Part shown: positions 29,136 through 39,319 of the stretch, piece after piece
Layout of the letters: each line of letters begins with the position of its first letter
Position numbering within the stretch: the first letter of the stretch is position 1
Source: Maricaulis alexandrii
Lineage (GTDB): Bacteria; Pseudomonadota; Alphaproteobacteria; Caulobacterales; Maricaulaceae
Direction of reading: 5' to 3'
NCBI RefSeq assembly: GCF_005871165.1
Contig: NZ_SWKP01000007.1
Span: 310,001 to 374,000 of the forward strand
DNA length: 64,000 nucleotides
The notes under the pieces: generated by a model
Seen by the model: only the letters and a program-made list of their open reading frames with translations
Database searches by the model: none
What the model was told of the DNA's origin: nothing
Position numbers and translations under genes: made by a program

Positions 29136-30203
29136 CTATTTTCCGAACAGACCGCCCTGCCCGCTGCCTGGCTGACCAGCCTGGCTTGGCGGCGGGGTGA
29201 GGCCGAGATGGTCCCAGGCGCGCGGGGCGGCGACGCGGCCGCGCGGGGTGCGCATGATGAAACCCTGCTGGATGAGGAAGGGTTCGACCACATCCTCCAG
29301 CGCATCGCGGGCTTCGGCGAGTGCGGCCGCGAGGGTCTCCACGCCGACCGGACCGCCCGCGAAGCTTTCCACCAGGGCCTTGAGATAACGGCGGTCCAGA
29401 CTGTCCAGCCCCAGCGTATCCACCTCCAGCCGCATCAGCGCGCGGTCGGCGACCTCGGCGGAGATCACGCTCGCGCCTTCAGCCTCGGCAAAATCCCGGA
29501 CCCGGCGCAGGAGCCGGCCGGCGACGCGCGGCGTGCCGCGGGCCCGGCGGGCAATCTCGTGGGCGCCATCGGGTGACGCATCAATGCCGAACTTGCGGGC
29601 GGCGCGGGTGACGATGAAGCCGAGCTCATCCTCATCATAGAATTCCAGCCGCACCGGCACGCCGAACCGGTCGCGCAGCGGCGTGGCCAGCAGGCCCGCG
29701 CGTGTGGTCGCGCCGACTAAGGTGAAGGGCGGCAAGTCGATCCGCACGGTGCGGGCGGCCGGCCCCTCACCGATTACCAGATCAAGGCAGAAATCCTCCA
29801 TCGCCGGATAGAGGATTTCCTCCACTACCGGAGCCAGGCGGTGGATCTCATCGATGAAGAGAACGTCGCGCGGTTCCAGATTGGTCAGGATGGCGGCGAG
29901 GTCACCGGCCTTGGCGATCACCGGTCCCGAGGTCGCCCGGAAACCCACGCCCATTTCCCGCGCCACGATCTGCGCCAGCGTTGTCTTGCCCAGGCCGGGC
30001 GGGCCGGAGAGAAGGACGTGATCCAGCGCCTCTTCGCGGCGACGGGCGGCCTCCACGAAAACCTTGAGATTGGCGATGGCGGCCTTCTGGCCGACGAAAT
30101 CGGAAAACTGCTCGGGACGCAGGGCGCGATCGCGACCGTCCCCGGCCTGTTGTTCACGGTCTACGAGGCGGTCTTCGCCGGAAGGATCAAGCGCGTCGGT
30201 CAT
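29136..30203 (-). CDS. ruvB: Holliday junction branch-migration helicase RuvB
   Basis: A 355-aa AAA+ motor that drives branch migration with RuvA. Walker A is [13 protein letters not shown], Walker [11 protein letters not shown], sensor 1 GATTRAG and the arginine finger region is TPLRDRFG. The C-terminal winged-helix domain ([12 protein letters not shown]) is complete; a Gly/Pro/Gln-rich tail follows. It starts 52 bases after ruvA on the same strand and completes the ruvCAB set. Confidence 0.97.
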   Translation of the reverse strand: MTDALDPSGEDRLVDREQQAGDGRDRALRPEQFSDFVGQKAAIANLKVFVEAARRREEALDHVLLSGPPGLGKTTLAQIVAREMGVGFRATSGPVIAKAGDLAAILTNLEPRDVLFIDEIHRLAPVVEEILYPAMEDFCLDLVIGEGPAARTVRIDLPPFTLVGATTRAGLLATPLRDRFGVPVRLEFYDEDELGFIVTRAARKFGIDASPDGAHEIARRARGTPRVAGRLLRRVRDFAEAEGASVISAEVADRALMRLEVDTLGLDSLDRRYLKALVESFAGGPVGVETLAAALAEARDALEDVVEPFLIQQGFIMRTPRGRVAAPRAWDHLGLTPPPSQAGQPGSGQGGLFGK

Positions 30204-30255
30204 GTCGCATCCGGGTTTAGACTGATTGGCGGGACGGCAAAAGCGCCACTCGGCG

Positions 30256-30915
30256 TCACGGTGCCAATTCCTTCAGGGCAAGGCGGATGACGTCATTCAG
30301 TCCGCCCTCACCGCCGGTGTCGCGCAAGACGCTGGCGACCGCCTGGCGGGCATGGGTTTCGTGATAGCCCAGATTGATCAGGGCCGAGACCACATCCTCG
30401 CGCAGGGCGCCGGACGTGTCGGCCGGTGCGGGAGCCGTTTTCGCCGGAGCTGTCCCGGAGACCGAGGGCATTTCGGTGTCGTGAACGGGCAGGCCGATGG
30501 AGAAGCTGCGGCCCTGGGGCGGCGCCTTGTCCTTAAGTTCGGTGGCGATGCGGGCGGCGAGTTTCGGACCGACCCCCTTGGCGCGCGAGAAGGTCGCCTT
30601 GTCACCGAGGACAGCCGCATTGGCGATCTCGCTGACCGGGCTGGTGTCGAGAATGGCAAAGGCCGCCTTGGCGCCGACGCCCTGGACGTTCTGGAGATGC
30701 ACGAACCAGGCCCGCTCCACATCATCGAGGAAGCCGAAGAGTTTGAACGCATCCTCGCGCACATGGGTCTCGATATGCAGGGTCACCGTCTGGCCCGGTT
30801 CCAGCCGCGCGAGCGTGCCCGTGCCGACACCGACCAGATAACCCACGCCATTGACGTCCAGCACAATGCTGTCAGCACTCAGGGCCGCAACGCGGCCGGT
30901 CAGCATTCCGATCAT
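30256..30915 (-). CDS. ruvA: Holliday junction DNA-binding protein RuvA
   Basis: A 219-aa protein. An N-terminal OB-fold ([12 protein letters not shown] to LGF) is followed by two helix-hairpin-helix motifs ([29 protein letters not shown]) and a C-terminal RuvB-binding domain ([11 protein letters not shown]). The frame is open far upstream, but the ATG at 30915 starts the conserved protein and overlaps the ruvC stop by 4 bases (ATGA). Confidence 0.97.
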   Translation of the reverse strand: MIGMLTGRVAALSADSIVLDVNGVGYLVGVGTGTLARLEPGQTVTLHIETHVREDAFKLFGFLDDVERAWFVHLQNVQGVGAKAAFAILDTSPVSEIANAAVLGDKATFSRAKGVGPKLAARIATELKDKAPPQGRSFSIGLPVHDTEMPSVSGTAPAKTAPAPADTSGALREDVVSALINLGYHETHARQAVASVLRDTGGEGGLNDVIRLALKELAP

Positions 30916-31412
30916 GCGACACTCCCCAGACTGGCCGAACGGCGATGATGGGCATGGCAGACCGCCACGGCCAGCGCATCCGCCGCGTCCGCCGTGGCTT
31001 TCGTCCCCGGCAGCAAGACCCCGATCATGGCCGCGACCTGGTCCTTGTCGGCGCCACCGGTGCCGACGACGGATTTCTTGACCAGGCGGGCGGCGTATTC
31101 CGCCACGGGCAGGCCGGCCCGGGCCGGAGCCAGCAGCGCGGCGGCGCGGGCATGTCCCAGTTTCAGGGCAGAAGCGGCGTTGGCGGCCATGAAGGCCTCC
31201 TCGATGGCGGATTCCTGCGGCTGGTATTCCGAGACCAGGTCTGTCACCGCCTGGAAAATATGATCCAACCGGACCGACAGGGCGGCATTGACCGGCGGCG
31301 TGACCACGCCATGGCCGACCGCGCTGAGCCGGGTGCCGTCCGCGCGGATCACACCCCATCCCATGCGGCGCAAGCCGGGATCAATGCCAAGAATCGTAAC
31401 CGGTGCCGTCAT
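30912..31412 (-). CDS. ruvC: Holliday junction endonuclease RuvC
   Basis: A 166-aa RNase H-fold resolvase that cuts Holliday junctions. Acidic active-site residues are visible in ILGIDPGLRRMGWG, SAIEEAF and the C-terminal ATADAADALAVAVCHAH. GGGGGCGAG precedes the ATG. It is the first gene of ruvCAB and overlaps ruvA by 4 bases, indicating translational coupling. Confidence 0.97.
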   Translation of the reverse strand: MTAPVTILGIDPGLRRMGWGVIRADGTRLSAVGHGVVTPPVNAALSVRLDHIFQAVTDLVSEYQPQESAIEEAFMAANAASALKLGHARAAALLAPARAGLPVAEYAARLVKKSVVGTGGADKDQVAAMIGVLLPGTKATADAADALAVAVCHAHHRRSASLGSVA

Positions 31413-31738
31413 CTCGCCCCCTTGGTCTCCAGACTTAGCACCAGGACGGGCAACGGAACAAGTCGTGAACGTAAGCCGTATTCAGTTGCAACTGACTGTC
31501 AGGAACAGGCCGTATTGCGAGCGGGTCTCAAGATTGTTGAGATGCAGTCTCAACAAATCCCGTAAGTCCATGATTTTAAGACAAAGATTATTTTGCGAAT
31601 ACATTTGCACCGCCAAGGGGGCGCCCATAAACTCTTGAAGTGCTTCCGGAAATATACGCCTTCGGGCGAAAGGCCGGCAGACAGAGGGACATGCGGAATC
31701 CTTGGGGAAGGATTCTCGCCATCTTTTGGGAGGTCCAG
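31413..31738. other. AT-richer divergent control region
   Basis: A 326-base gap between ruvC and the first repeat-protein gene with no convincing gene. It is clearly richer in A and T than its surroundings around 31480-31640, as expected for promoters in both directions. It contains the repeated TTGAGA/TCTCAA arms listed separately and ends with GGGAGG before the ATG at 31739. Confidence 0.6.
31526..31556. promoter_or_regulatory. Helically phased TCTCAA/TTGAGA arms
   Basis: TCTCAA (31526-31531), TTGAGA (31537-31542) and TCTCAA (31548-31553) are spaced exactly 11 bp apart. The right-hand pair extends to a perfect 9-bp inverted repeat TTGTTGAGA-N5-TCTCAACAA (31534-31556). It could be a tandem operator or alternative hairpins. 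The core also fits TGA-N9-TCA, the loose iron-responsive RirA consensus of rhizobia; that match is weak evidence. Confidence 0.5.
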
Positions 31739-32317
31739 ATGGCCAAAAAGGGGACGCTCAGCCGTCGCTCATTTCTGACACGTGTCGCCGGTGCCACGGT
31801 TGCCACAGGCGCCGGTGCCGTGATCACGGGGGCCAGCGAGGCCCAGAACTATACCGGCCAGACTGATGCCGACACGGGCAGTTATGCCGACCGCGCCGGT
31901 TATGGCCGGACGGGCCGCACTGACAGTGATGGCGGTGCCAATGCCGACCGCGCCGGATACGGCCGCGGCGGGGGCTCCACCGGTGTGACCGACAGCGATA
32001 CCGGCAATTATGCCGACCCGATCGGCAATGGTCGTGGTGGACGCACATCGGGCATCACCGACAGCGATACGGGCAGCTATGCCGACCCCGTCGGCAATGG
32101 CCGCGGCAGCCGGACGTCCGGCATCACCGACAGTGACACCGGCGCCTATGCCGATCCGGTCGGCAATGGCCGGGGCCGCTCCAACTATACCGACAGTGAC
32201 AGCGGCGGTTGCGCCGATCCGGGTGGACGGGGCCGCGGCCCGGTGCGTTCGGGCACGACGGACAGTGACAGCGGCGGCTGCTCCGACCCGGTCGGGCGCG
32301 GTCGTCCCGGCTACTGA
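31739..32317 (+). CDS. Tat-exported Asp/Gly/Arg repeat protein 1
   Basis: A 192-aa protein of no recognised family. Residues 1-36 are a Tat signal: twin arginine in LSRRSFLTR, a hydrophobic Ala/Val/Gly stretch and a likely cut near SEAQN. From residue 42 to the end it is seven degenerate repeats of 20-23 residues, each starting TD-x-D and most with a YADPVGNGRG-like core. Repeats 6 and 7 replace the Tyr with Cys (GGCADP, GGCSDP). There is almost no hydrophobic core, so it is probably disordered unless bound or modified. GGGAGG lies just upstream. It is 17 bases before a paralogous gene. Confidence 0.82.
   Translation: MAKKGTLSRRSFLTRVAGATVATGAGAVITGASEAQNYTGQTDADTGSYADRAGYGRTGRTDSDGGANADRAGYGRGGGSTGVTDSDTGNYADPIGNGRGGRTSGITDSDTGSYADPVGNGRGSRTSGITDSDTGAYADPVGNGRGRSNYTDSDSGGCADPGGRGRGPVRSGTTDSDSGGCSDPVGRGRPGY
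31862..32314 (+). repeat. In-frame tandem repeat, 7 units
   Basis: Seven units of about 60-69 bases encode the TD-x-D...ADP-x-G-x-GRG motif. Units vary at synonymous and non-synonymous sites, so the repeat is old and kept at protein level rather than a fresh DNA expansion. Confidence 0.8.
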
Positions 32318-32334
32318 GCCGGGAGGGCTGAACC

Positions 32335-33006
32335 ATGGCCAAGCGCGGAAAACTTTCCCGCCGCTCCTTCCTGATCCGAGTCGCCGGTGCGGCCCTGACG
32401 ACCGGCGCCGCCGGCACCGTCGCGGGTTGCGCCACGACCGGCTATACGGACAGCGACCCCTATGATCCCGTCGGCGGCGGCCGCGGTGGCGGTGGCTATA
32501 CCGACAGCGATCCCTATGACCCGGTCGGCCGGGGCCGCGGATCGCGCGGCGGATCCGGCGTCACCGACAGTGATACGGGCCGTTATGCCGACCCGGTCGG
32601 CAATGGCCGCGGCAATGGCTATACCGACCGTGATACGGGGACCTATGCGGACCCGGTCGGCGGCGGCCGTGGCGGCGGTGTGACCGACAGCGATACCGGC
32701 ACCTATGCGGACCCTGTGGGTCGCGGACGCGGCAGTTCGGGCGTCACCGACAGCGATACCGGCAATTATGCCGATCCGGTCGGGCGCGGTCGCGGCGGCG
32801 GCTACCGGTCCGGTGTCACCGACAGCGACAGTGGTCGCTATGCCGACCCGGTCGGAAACGGGCGCGGCGGCAATCGTGGCTCGGGTGTGACCGACAATGA
32901 TCCCTATGACCCGGTCGGCAATGGCCGCGGCGGGCGCCGGGGATCCTGCACCGACGCGGATACCGGCAGCTATGCCGACCCGGTCGGACGCGGCCGGCAC
33001 TGCTGA
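32335..33006 (+). CDS. Tat lipoprotein Asp/Gly/Arg repeat protein 2
   Basis: A 223-aa paralogue of the preceding gene. The Tat signal is nearly identical (LSRRSFLIR) but ends in a lipobox VAGC (Cys32), so this copy is probably lipidated. Nine repeats follow from residue 38. Six carry the longer TDSDTGxYADPVG form and three a shorter TD-x-DPYDPVG form. Cys occurs at the start of the last unit's linker and as the final residue. Arg-Gly content is very high and the chain is probably disordered. GGGAGG precedes the ATG. A terminator lies 15 bases downstream. Function unknown. Confidence 0.82.
   Translation: MAKRGKLSRRSFLIRVAGAALTTGAAGTVAGCATTGYTDSDPYDPVGGGRGGGGYTDSDPYDPVGRGRGSRGGSGVTDSDTGRYADPVGNGRGNGYTDRDTGTYADPVGGGRGGGVTDSDTGTYADPVGRGRGSSGVTDSDTGNYADPVGRGRGGGYRSGVTDSDSGRYADPVGNGRGGNRGSGVTDNDPYDPVGNGRGGRRGSCTDADTGSYADPVGRGRHC
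32446..33003 (+). repeat. In-frame tandem repeat, 9 units
   Basis: Nine units of 54-72 bases of the same family as in the preceding gene. The short DPYDPVG form occurs in units 1, 2 and 8, which suggests local duplication of the first two. Confidence 0.8.
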
Positions 33007-33021
33007 CCTCCTGACACACAC

Positions 33022-33059
33022 CGGGCCGGGCCTCGAACCATCGACGCCCGGCCCGTTTT
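33022..33059 (+). terminator. Terminator after the repeat-protein pair
   Basis: CGGGCCGGGC, a 14-base loop, then GCCCGGCCCG and TTTT. The stem is a perfect 10 bp. It separates the repeat genes from the JmjC gene, so the latter needs read-through or its own promoter. Confidence 0.85.
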
Positions 33060-33120
33060 CCATTCCTGACTGTTTGTACTGGCGGGCGCGCGTGTCCGCC
33101 CCTTCCCCGGACCCTGTGAC

Positions 33121-34326
33121 ATGACCGAACCGCTCTGGCTGACCGACCCCATGCGCTGCATGATCGATCCGATCGATGCCGACACCTTCTTCCGCGACTA
33201 TCACGAGAAGAAGTCCCTGATCGTCAAACGCGATGATCCGAAACGCTTCCTGGACCTGTTGAGCATCGAGCGGATCGACGAGATCGTCGCCAATCGCGAC
33301 CTGCGCGCCGGCCAGCTGGACATGGCCCGCTCGGAACCGCCGGTCTCGCCGGACCAGTACACATTCGAGACCGGCTATATCGATCGCGGCGGCGTGGCCG
33401 AGCAATACCGCCAGGGCGCCACGATCATCCTGCCGCAATTGCACATGAATGACGCCGTGCTCGGCGAGTTCTGCCGCAATATGGAAAGCCTGCTCTCCTG
33501 TCAGGTACAGACGAATATCTACCTCACCCCGCCCCACAATCAGGGCTTTCGCACCCATTATGATGACCATGATGTCTTCGTGCTGCAGGTCTCCGGCGAG
33601 AAATACTGGCGCCTTTACGACACGCCGGTCGAGAACCCCTATCGCGGCGAAGGCTTCCGACCCGAAGATCATCCGGTCGGTGAACCGGTGGAGGAATTCG
33701 TCCTGAAGGCCGGCGAATGTGCCTATGTGCCGCGCGGCCTCATGCATGATGCCTCCACCCATGGCGACGAGGCCTCCCTGCACATCACGCTGGGCCTGAT
33801 CGTGAAGACCTGGGCAGACCTCATGCTGGAGGCCGTCTCGGAAGTCGCGCTGAACCACAGCGCTTTCCGGCGCGCCTTGCCGGTCGGATTCGCGCAACCG
33901 GATTTTGATCGCCGCGAGGCCGAGGCCTATTTCAAGGACTTGATGGCTCTCGTCGCCAAGGATGCCCGCATGGATTCGGCGATGGACCTGTTCGTCGACA
34001 CCTTCATCCGGTCACGCATGCCGGCCACCTCGGGCACTGTCGCGCAGTTCGACCTGCCCCAAAAGCCCGGACAGTCCTTCAAACTGCGCCGCTTTGCGCC
34101 CTGGCGCCTGGCCGGGACCGAGAAATCCGTTGTGATCATCACGGCGGGCGGCGAGGTGCATTTCCCGCTGACAGCCGAACCGGCCCTGCACACCCTGCTG
34201 GATGGCGGCGTCATCAGCCGCGCGGACCTGGCGGACTTGCCGGATGACGAGGCCCTCGACGTTCTGGGCAAGCTTCACGCCTTCGGCATCATCACCCCCG
34301 CCGGTTGTGCCGACAAACGGTTATAA
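33121..34326 (+). CDS. JmjC/cupin-4 2-oxoglutarate-dependent hydroxylase
   Basis: A 401-aa protein of the cupin-4 (YcfD/RoxA, MINA53/NO66) family, Fe(II)/2-oxoglutarate oxygenases that hydroxylate protein side chains such as Arg or His. The iron triad is visible: His146 and Asp148 in RTHYDDHDVFVLQ, and His209 in YVPRGLMHDA. KYWRLYDTPV and SLHITLGL are typical strands. The C-terminal part (about 240-401) resembles the dimerisation and winged-helix regions of the family. No signal peptide, so cytoplasmic. It follows the two Tat repeat-protein genes, whose GRG and Asp-rich repeats are possible substrates; this is inference. Confidence 0.88.
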   Translation: MTEPLWLTDPMRCMIDPIDADTFFRDYHEKKSLIVKRDDPKRFLDLLSIERIDEIVANRDLRAGQLDMARSEPPVSPDQYTFETGYIDRGGVAEQYRQGATIILPQLHMNDAVLGEFCRNMESLLSCQVQTNIYLTPPHNQGFRTHYDDHDVFVLQVSGEKYWRLYDTPVENPYRGEGFRPEDHPVGEPVEEFVLKAGECAYVPRGLMHDASTHGDEASLHITLGLIVKTWADLMLEAVSEVALNHSAFRRALPVGFAQPDFDRREAEAYFKDLMALVAKDARMDSAMDLFVDTFIRSRMPATSGTVAQFDLPQKPGQSFKLRRFAPWRLAGTEKSVVIITAGGEVHFPLTAEPALHTLLDGGVISRADLADLPDDEALDVLGKLHAFGIITPAGCADKRL

Positions 34327-34438
34327 TTCAAAACCGCTGTTAACCTTGATGGGTCGGGGCAAGACCCCCTACATCCCCACGTAACGCCAGCCGGACGCAT
34401 CCGGGTGGACGGGTTTGCTTTTCCCGACGTGAGATTCA

Positions 34439-35611
34439 ATGCTTCTGAGAGCCCTGACATTCGGTTTAGGCCTGCTGGTCGTTTTTGGCCTGTTCTGGGT
34501 GATGTGGCCCTCGGCCATCCAGCCCGCCTATTGGGACGAACCCCAGCCGCCGGCGCTGACCGGCGCCCTGGCCCGCAATACGGCGCTCGATGCTGCGCGC
34601 CAGTATCGGATTGGCGAACCCGGCACAGCTGTCGGCCTTGTCCTGGCGCCCGATGGCAGTGTCTATTTCGGCACGCATGACGGCCATATCCACCGCTTTC
34701 TGCCGGGCCGTCCGGAAAATCCGGTTCAGGAAATCGCCCGCATCACGGACGCCCCGATTTTCGGTCTGGCCTGGGCCGGTGATGGCATGCTGGCAATTGC
34801 CAGTCTGAACGGGTTGTATGGACTGGACCTGGTCAATGGCAGTGTCGACCGGTTGAGTACCGGCGTTCCGGCCCACCCCTTCGGCTATGTGAATGACCTC
34901 ACAGTCGGCCCGGACGGCACGATCTTCTTCACGGACTCCTCCGCACGCTGGCAGATGATGAATGAGGACTCCCGCTATTTCCGGGAAATGCTGGAGAACC
35001 GTCCGACAGGCTCCATCTATGCCTGGAACCCGCACATGGAACAGACCATCCTGCTGCGGGACCGCCTCTATTATCCCAACGGGATCACCCTGGCGCCTGA
35101 CGGTCAGTCCCTGTTGATCGCGGAGACTTTCCGGCACCGGATTGTCCGGTTGCAGCTGACCGGCCCGCGGGCCGGCGACCTGGACGTCCTGGCGGAGAAC
35201 CTGCCGGGCTATCCCGACAGTCTCACCCTGGACCCGCAGGGCCGGCTGGTCATTTCGATGCTGACGACCCGGGATCCGGCACTGCGCCTGCTGCACCGCC
35301 ATCCGGCCCTGGCCGAGCTCTACACGAAACTCCCGTCATGGCTCCGCCCCAACCTGGGATCCGCCGACGGTTTTCTGCTGGTGATGAATCCGCGGACCGG
35401 TACGGTTCTGGAGACGCTCTATTCCGGCGATAGCCGCTTCTGCCTGCTTTCGGACGCGGAATTCGGGCCGGCGAACTCCGTCTGGCTGGGCTCGGTCAAT
35501 TGCGGCTATATCGCCCGCCTGCCCGGGTGGAACACCGATCTGGAGACCCACCCGAACAATCCGGAAAACCTGTCACTCCCCAATGGGGTCGACTCGGACT
35601 TTCCCGGTTAG
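34439..35611 (+). CDS. Membrane-anchored SMP-30/strictosidine synthase-like beta-propeller
   Basis: A 390-aa protein. An N-terminal hydrophobic helix (residues 3-22) anchors it to the membrane. A six-blade propeller follows with typical blade turns: [34 protein letters not shown], and [17 protein letters not shown]. This resembles strictosidine synthase-like/APMAP and SMP-30 lactonases. A lactonase or esterase role is plausible but unproven. It follows the JmjC gene by 112 bases. Its stop overlaps the tkt stop by 4 bases, tail to tail. Confidence 0.82.
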   Translation: MLLRALTFGLGLLVVFGLFWVMWPSAIQPAYWDEPQPPALTGALARNTALDAARQYRIGEPGTAVGLVLAPDGSVYFGTHDGHIHRFLPGRPENPVQEIARITDAPIFGLAWAGDGMLAIASLNGLYGLDLVNGSVDRLSTGVPAHPFGYVNDLTVGPDGTIFFTDSSARWQMMNEDSRYFREMLENRPTGSIYAWNPHMEQTILLRDRLYYPNGITLAPDGQSLLIAETFRHRIVRLQLTGPRAGDLDVLAENLPGYPDSLTLDPQGRLVISMLTTRDPALRLLHRHPALAELYTKLPSWLRPNLGSADGFLLVMNPRTGTVLETLYSGDSRFCLLSDAEFGPANSVWLGSVNCGYIARLPGWNTDLETHPNNPENLSLPNGVDSDFPG

Positions 35612-37590
35612 GCCTTCACCCGTTCCCGGGCGGCATCCGCCACAGCCTGAGCCGTGATGCCGAAATGCTCGTACAGTTCGGGACCCGGGGCGCTGGCGCC
35701 GAAGCCGGTCATGCCGACAAAGCCACCATCCAGGCCGATAATGCCATCCCAGCCATAGCGCAGGGCGGCCTCGACCGCGACGCGCGGTGTACCGGCCGGC
35801 AGGACCTGGTCGCGATAGGACGCATCCTGTCGCGCAAAGCGCTCCAGGCTGGGTGCTGACACGACACGTGCCGCGATCCCGTCCTTCGCCAGGATTTCGG
35901 CCGCCTCGACGGCCAGGCTGGTTTCGGTGCCCGTACCGATCAGGACGACATCAGGCGCACCCTCCGTGTCGACCAGCGTGTAGGCCCCGCGCTCGGACCG
36001 GTTGTCCCGGCCATCATCATCCCGCAAGTGCGGAACCTTCTGGCGGGAGAGGGCCAGAACGGACGGGCCGTCCAGGCGTTTCAGGGCCAACTCCCAGGCC
36101 TCAGCCGTTTCCAGAGCATCGGCCGGACGGAAGACGTCCACATTCGGAATGGCGCGCAGGGAGGCCAGCGTCTCCACCGGTTGGTGGGTCGGACCGTCTT
36201 CACCGAGGCCGATGGAATCGTGCGTCATCACATAGATGACAGGCTGTTCCATCAGGGCGGACAGGCGGATGGAGGGACGGCAGTAATCGGCGAAGACCAG
36301 GAAGGTCGCCACGTGCGGCCGGAATCCGCCATGCAGGGACATGCCATTGGCGCAGGCCGCCATGCCGTGTTCGCGGACGCCGAAATGGATGTACTGGCCC
36401 GCATAGTCGCCGGCTTTGACGACACCGACATCCTTGGTCTTGGTCAGGTTGGACCCGGCCAGGTCGGCCGAGCCGCCGGCCAGGGTCGGCCAGTCCGCAA
36501 TGATCGCGTTCAGCGTTTCACCGGAGGAGGCGCGGGTCGCCAGGGCCGGCTTGTCCTCGGCCACTTTCTGGCGCCAGGCTTCCAGCGCCGTCAGCTCGCC
36601 CTGTCCCGGCTCGCCGGACAGCATGGCAACCAGGTCATCGGACTTGTCCGACGCGGCGAGGCGCTCGGTCCAGGCGGCGTGTTCATCGGCCGAGCCGGTG
36701 GCGCGCCAGGCTTCCAGGATGTCGGCGGGGATTTCGAAGGGCGGCGAGGTCCAGCCCAGCGCCTTGCGGGCCCCGGCGATTTCCTCATCACCCAGCGGTG
36801 CGCCATGGCTGGACGATTTGCCCGCCTTGGTCGGCGCGCCAAAACCGATCGTCGTCTTGCAGGCGATCAGGACCGGCTTGTCGCTGGTCTTGGCGGCTTC
36901 GATGGCAGCGTCGATGGCGGCGTAGTCATGACCGTCAATCCGCGACACAGCCCAGCCGGCCGCCTCGAAACGCTTCAGGACATCGGTGGACTCGGCCAGA
37001 TCGGTCGGGCCGTCGATGGAGATGTCATTATCATCCCACAGCACGCAGAGCCGGTTCAGCTTGAGATGGCCGGCCAGCGATATGGCTTCATGGCTGATAC
37101 CTTCCTGAAGATCGCCATCGGAGGCGATGACCCAGGTGCGGTGATCGACCAGCTCGTCGCCGAAACGGGCATTGAGCATGCGCTCGGACAGCGCCATGCC
37201 GACGGACATGGAAATGCCCTGACCCAGCGGGCCGGTCGTGGCTTCCACGCCCGGCGTGTGGCCGTATTCGGGGTGACCGGCGGTCAGCGAGCCGAGCTGA
37301 CGGAAGCGCTTGATCTCATCCATCGTCATGTCCTCGAACCCGGTCAGGTGGAGGAGGGAATAGATCAGCATGGAGCCGTGACCGGCCGACAGGATGAAAC
37401 GGTCGCGATCCGCCCAGCCCGGTGCGGCCGGGTCGAATTTCATATGGCGCGACCACAGCACCGTGGCGACGTCCGCCATGCCCATCGGCATGCCCGGGTG
37501 TCCGGAATTGGCGGCCTGGACCGCGTCCATGGACAGGGCCCGGATGGCATTGGCCATTGCGGACAGCTCGGTTCCGTTCGGTGCTTTCAT
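35608..37590 (-). CDS. tkt: Transketolase
   Basis: A 660-aa thiamine-diphosphate enzyme of the pentose-phosphate pathway moving two-carbon units between sugar phosphates. The ThDP region ([42 protein letters not shown]), the pyrimidine-binding domain ([20 protein letters not shown]) and the C-terminal domain are all present. GGAG precedes the ATG. It is 47 bases downstream of pgi on the same strand, forming a sugar-phosphate pair. Confidence 0.96.
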   Translation of the reverse strand: MKAPNGTELSAMANAIRALSMDAVQAANSGHPGMPMGMADVATVLWSRHMKFDPAAPGWADRDRFILSAGHGSMLIYSLLHLTGFEDMTMDEIKRFRQLGSLTAGHPEYGHTPGVEATTGPLGQGISMSVGMALSERMLNARFGDELVDHRTWVIASDGDLQEGISHEAISLAGHLKLNRLCVLWDDNDISIDGPTDLAESTDVLKRFEAAGWAVSRIDGHDYAAIDAAIEAAKTSDKPVLIACKTTIGFGAPTKAGKSSSHGAPLGDEEIAGARKALGWTSPPFEIPADILEAWRATGSADEHAAWTERLAASDKSDDLVAMLSGEPGQGELTALEAWRQKVAEDKPALATRASSGETLNAIIADWPTLAGGSADLAGSNLTKTKDVGVVKAGDYAGQYIHFGVREHGMAACANGMSLHGGFRPHVATFLVFADYCRPSIRLSALMEQPVIYVMTHDSIGLGEDGPTHQPVETLASLRAIPNVDVFRPADALETAEAWELALKRLDGPSVLALSRQKVPHLRDDDGRDNRSERGAYTLVDTEGAPDVVLIGTGTETSLAVEAAEILAKDGIAARVVSAPSLERFARQDASYRDQVLPAGTPRVAVEAALRYGWDGIIGLDGGFVGMTGFGASAPGPELYEHFGITAQAVADAARERVKA

Positions 37591-37637
37591 TCGGCGATCT
37601 CCTGCGCACTGCCGAGGCCCGGCGCGCAGGGTGGGCG

Positions 37638-39191
37638 TCAGCCCCCGATCAGTCCCGTGCGCGCCAGCAATTGCTTTGTGGAGGCGTCATACTCGGTTAT
37701 CTCGCCATCCAAAATCCCCTTGGTCAGAACTTTTCCAAGTTCGACCCCCCATTGGTCGAAGGGATTGATGCCATACATCACCGATTCCACGAAAACCTTG
37801 TGTTCTTGCAAGGCGATAAGGGCGCCCAGCGTGGCAGGTGTCAGATCATCAAGAATGAGCGTCGCCGATGGCCGGCCACCCGGCATGGACTTGTGCGCTG
37901 CGAGAATCGGTTCGTCGGCCGGATCGACCTGGCGACCATCGAGCAGGGCCGCACCCTGCGCCGCCATGTTCGCGGCCAGGGCCCGCTCGCGCGGGTCGGC
38001 ACTGGCGAAATGACGGCCGATCCCGATGAAATCGACGGGCACGATATCCTTGCCCTGATGGAGCCACTGGAAGAAGGAGTGCTGGATCTCGGTTCCGCTA
38101 CCGCCCCAGACCAAGGCACCACCCGGCGTTTGCCCGGGCTGACCGCTCGTGGTCACGGACTTGCCCAGCGATTCCATTTCCAGCTGCTGGAAATAGTCTG
38201 CCAGCTTGCCCAGGCGGGCTGAATAAGCCGCAACGCACCGACTGGGATAATTGAGGGCGACCCGGTTCCAGACATCGATGAGACCTTTCAGGATCGGCAG
38301 GTTCTGCTCGAGCGGCGCGTCGGCAAAGTGCCGGTCCATGGCCTGCGCCCCGTCACGGAAGGCCGCGAACACCTCCGGCCCCAAGCCGATTTCCAGGGAC
38401 AGGCCGACGGCCGACCAGACCGAATAGCGTCCGCCGACCCAGTCTGGGAAGTCGAACACGCGCTCCGGGTCGATGCCGAAAGCCTTGGCCTTGTCAGGCG
38501 CCGCCGATGCCGCTGCAAAATGATCACCGGCCTTGTCGGCACCGATCTGGCCGGCCAGCCAGTCGCGGGCCGCCTCGCCGGACATCAGGGTTTCCTGGGT
38601 GGAGAAGGATTTCGAGGCGATGATGAAGAGGACCGCTTCGGGATCACAGCCAGCGACGGCGTGCTTGAGGTCGGACGGGTCCAGACTGGCGACGAAGCGC
38701 AGCTCCGGACCGCTTTCGACATGATCGGCCAGGGCATCAGCAATCAGACGCGGCCCCAGGTCGGATCCCCCAATGCCGATATTGACGACGCGCGTGATCG
38801 GCTTGCCCGAGGGCTGGAATGCCCCGCTGCGCACTGCCTCTGCGAAAGCACGGGTCTGGGCCTGGGTGCGATCGACCAGCTCCGCTTCCGGAGAGCCGGG
38901 AATATTGGCCCCGTGACGATAGGCCATGTGCAGGGCGGGCCGGTTTTCAGTGCCGTTGACGATGCCGCCGGAGAGGAGAAGGTCGCGCTTTTCCTCGATC
39001 CCTGCATCGCGTGCGGCGCCGATCAGGGCGTCCAGTGCGGCGACATCCAGACGCTGTTTGCTGGCATCCAGCTCAATCCCTGCCGCGGACCGGATCAGGC
39101 GCTCCGAGCGATCGCCACCCGTGTCGGCCAGCGCCCGCAGGCTTTCGGATTTCAGACGTTCGGCGTGATTGAGGTTTTCAGTCGTCAGCAC
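37638..39191 (-). CDS. pgi: Glucose-6-phosphate isomerase
   Basis: A 517-aa enzyme interconverting glucose-6-phosphate and fructose-6-phosphate. Family signatures are seen: [23 protein letters not shown], the PGI signature around [15 protein letters not shown], and the catalytic [15 protein letters not shown]. The start is a GTG preceded by GGGTGA. It is the first gene of the pgi-tkt pair. Confidence 0.95.
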   Translation of the reverse strand: MLTTENLNHAERLKSESLRALADTGGDRSERLIRSAAGIELDASKQRLDVAALDALIGAARDAGIEEKRDLLLSGGIVNGTENRPALHMAYRHGANIPGSPEAELVDRTQAQTRAFAEAVRSGAFQPSGKPITRVVNIGIGGSDLGPRLIADALADHVESGPELRFVASLDPSDLKHAVAGCDPEAVLFIIASKSFSTQETLMSGEAARDWLAGQIGADKAGDHFAAASAAPDKAKAFGIDPERVFDFPDWVGGRYSVWSAVGLSLEIGLGPEVFAAFRDGAQAMDRHFADAPLEQNLPILKGLIDVWNRVALNYPSRCVAAYSARLGKLADYFQQLEMESLGKSVTTSGQPGQTPGGALVWGGSGTEIQHSFFQWLHQGKDIVPVDFIGIGRHFASADPRERALAANMAAQGAALLDGRQVDPADEPILAAHKSMPGGRPSATLILDDLTPATLGALIALQEHKVFVESVMYGINPFDQWGVELGKVLTKGILDGEITEYDASTKQLLARTGLIGG

Positions 39192-39287
39192 AGTGTCACC
39201 CAGCGCAAATTGGTCGGTCGGAGGACCGTAAAGTTAGCGCTCCCACATGACAACTGGATTGCAGGCCCGGAGGGCCGGACATGTGCA

Positions 39288-39308
39288 GCGGCCCGCCAAG
39301 CGGGCCGC
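39288..39308 (-). terminator. GC-rich hairpin after yebC
   Basis: GCGGCCCGC-CAA-GCGGGCCGC, a perfect 9-bp stem, 11 bases past the yebC stop. It has no U tract and is therefore a weak or assisted terminator. Confidence 0.55.
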
Positions 39309-39319
39309 GCCCCGGGTGT

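Noticed and set aside
31862-33003. Possible CRISPR array
   Set aside because: Repeat units are degenerate, vary in length by multiples of three and stay in one reading frame behind signal peptides.
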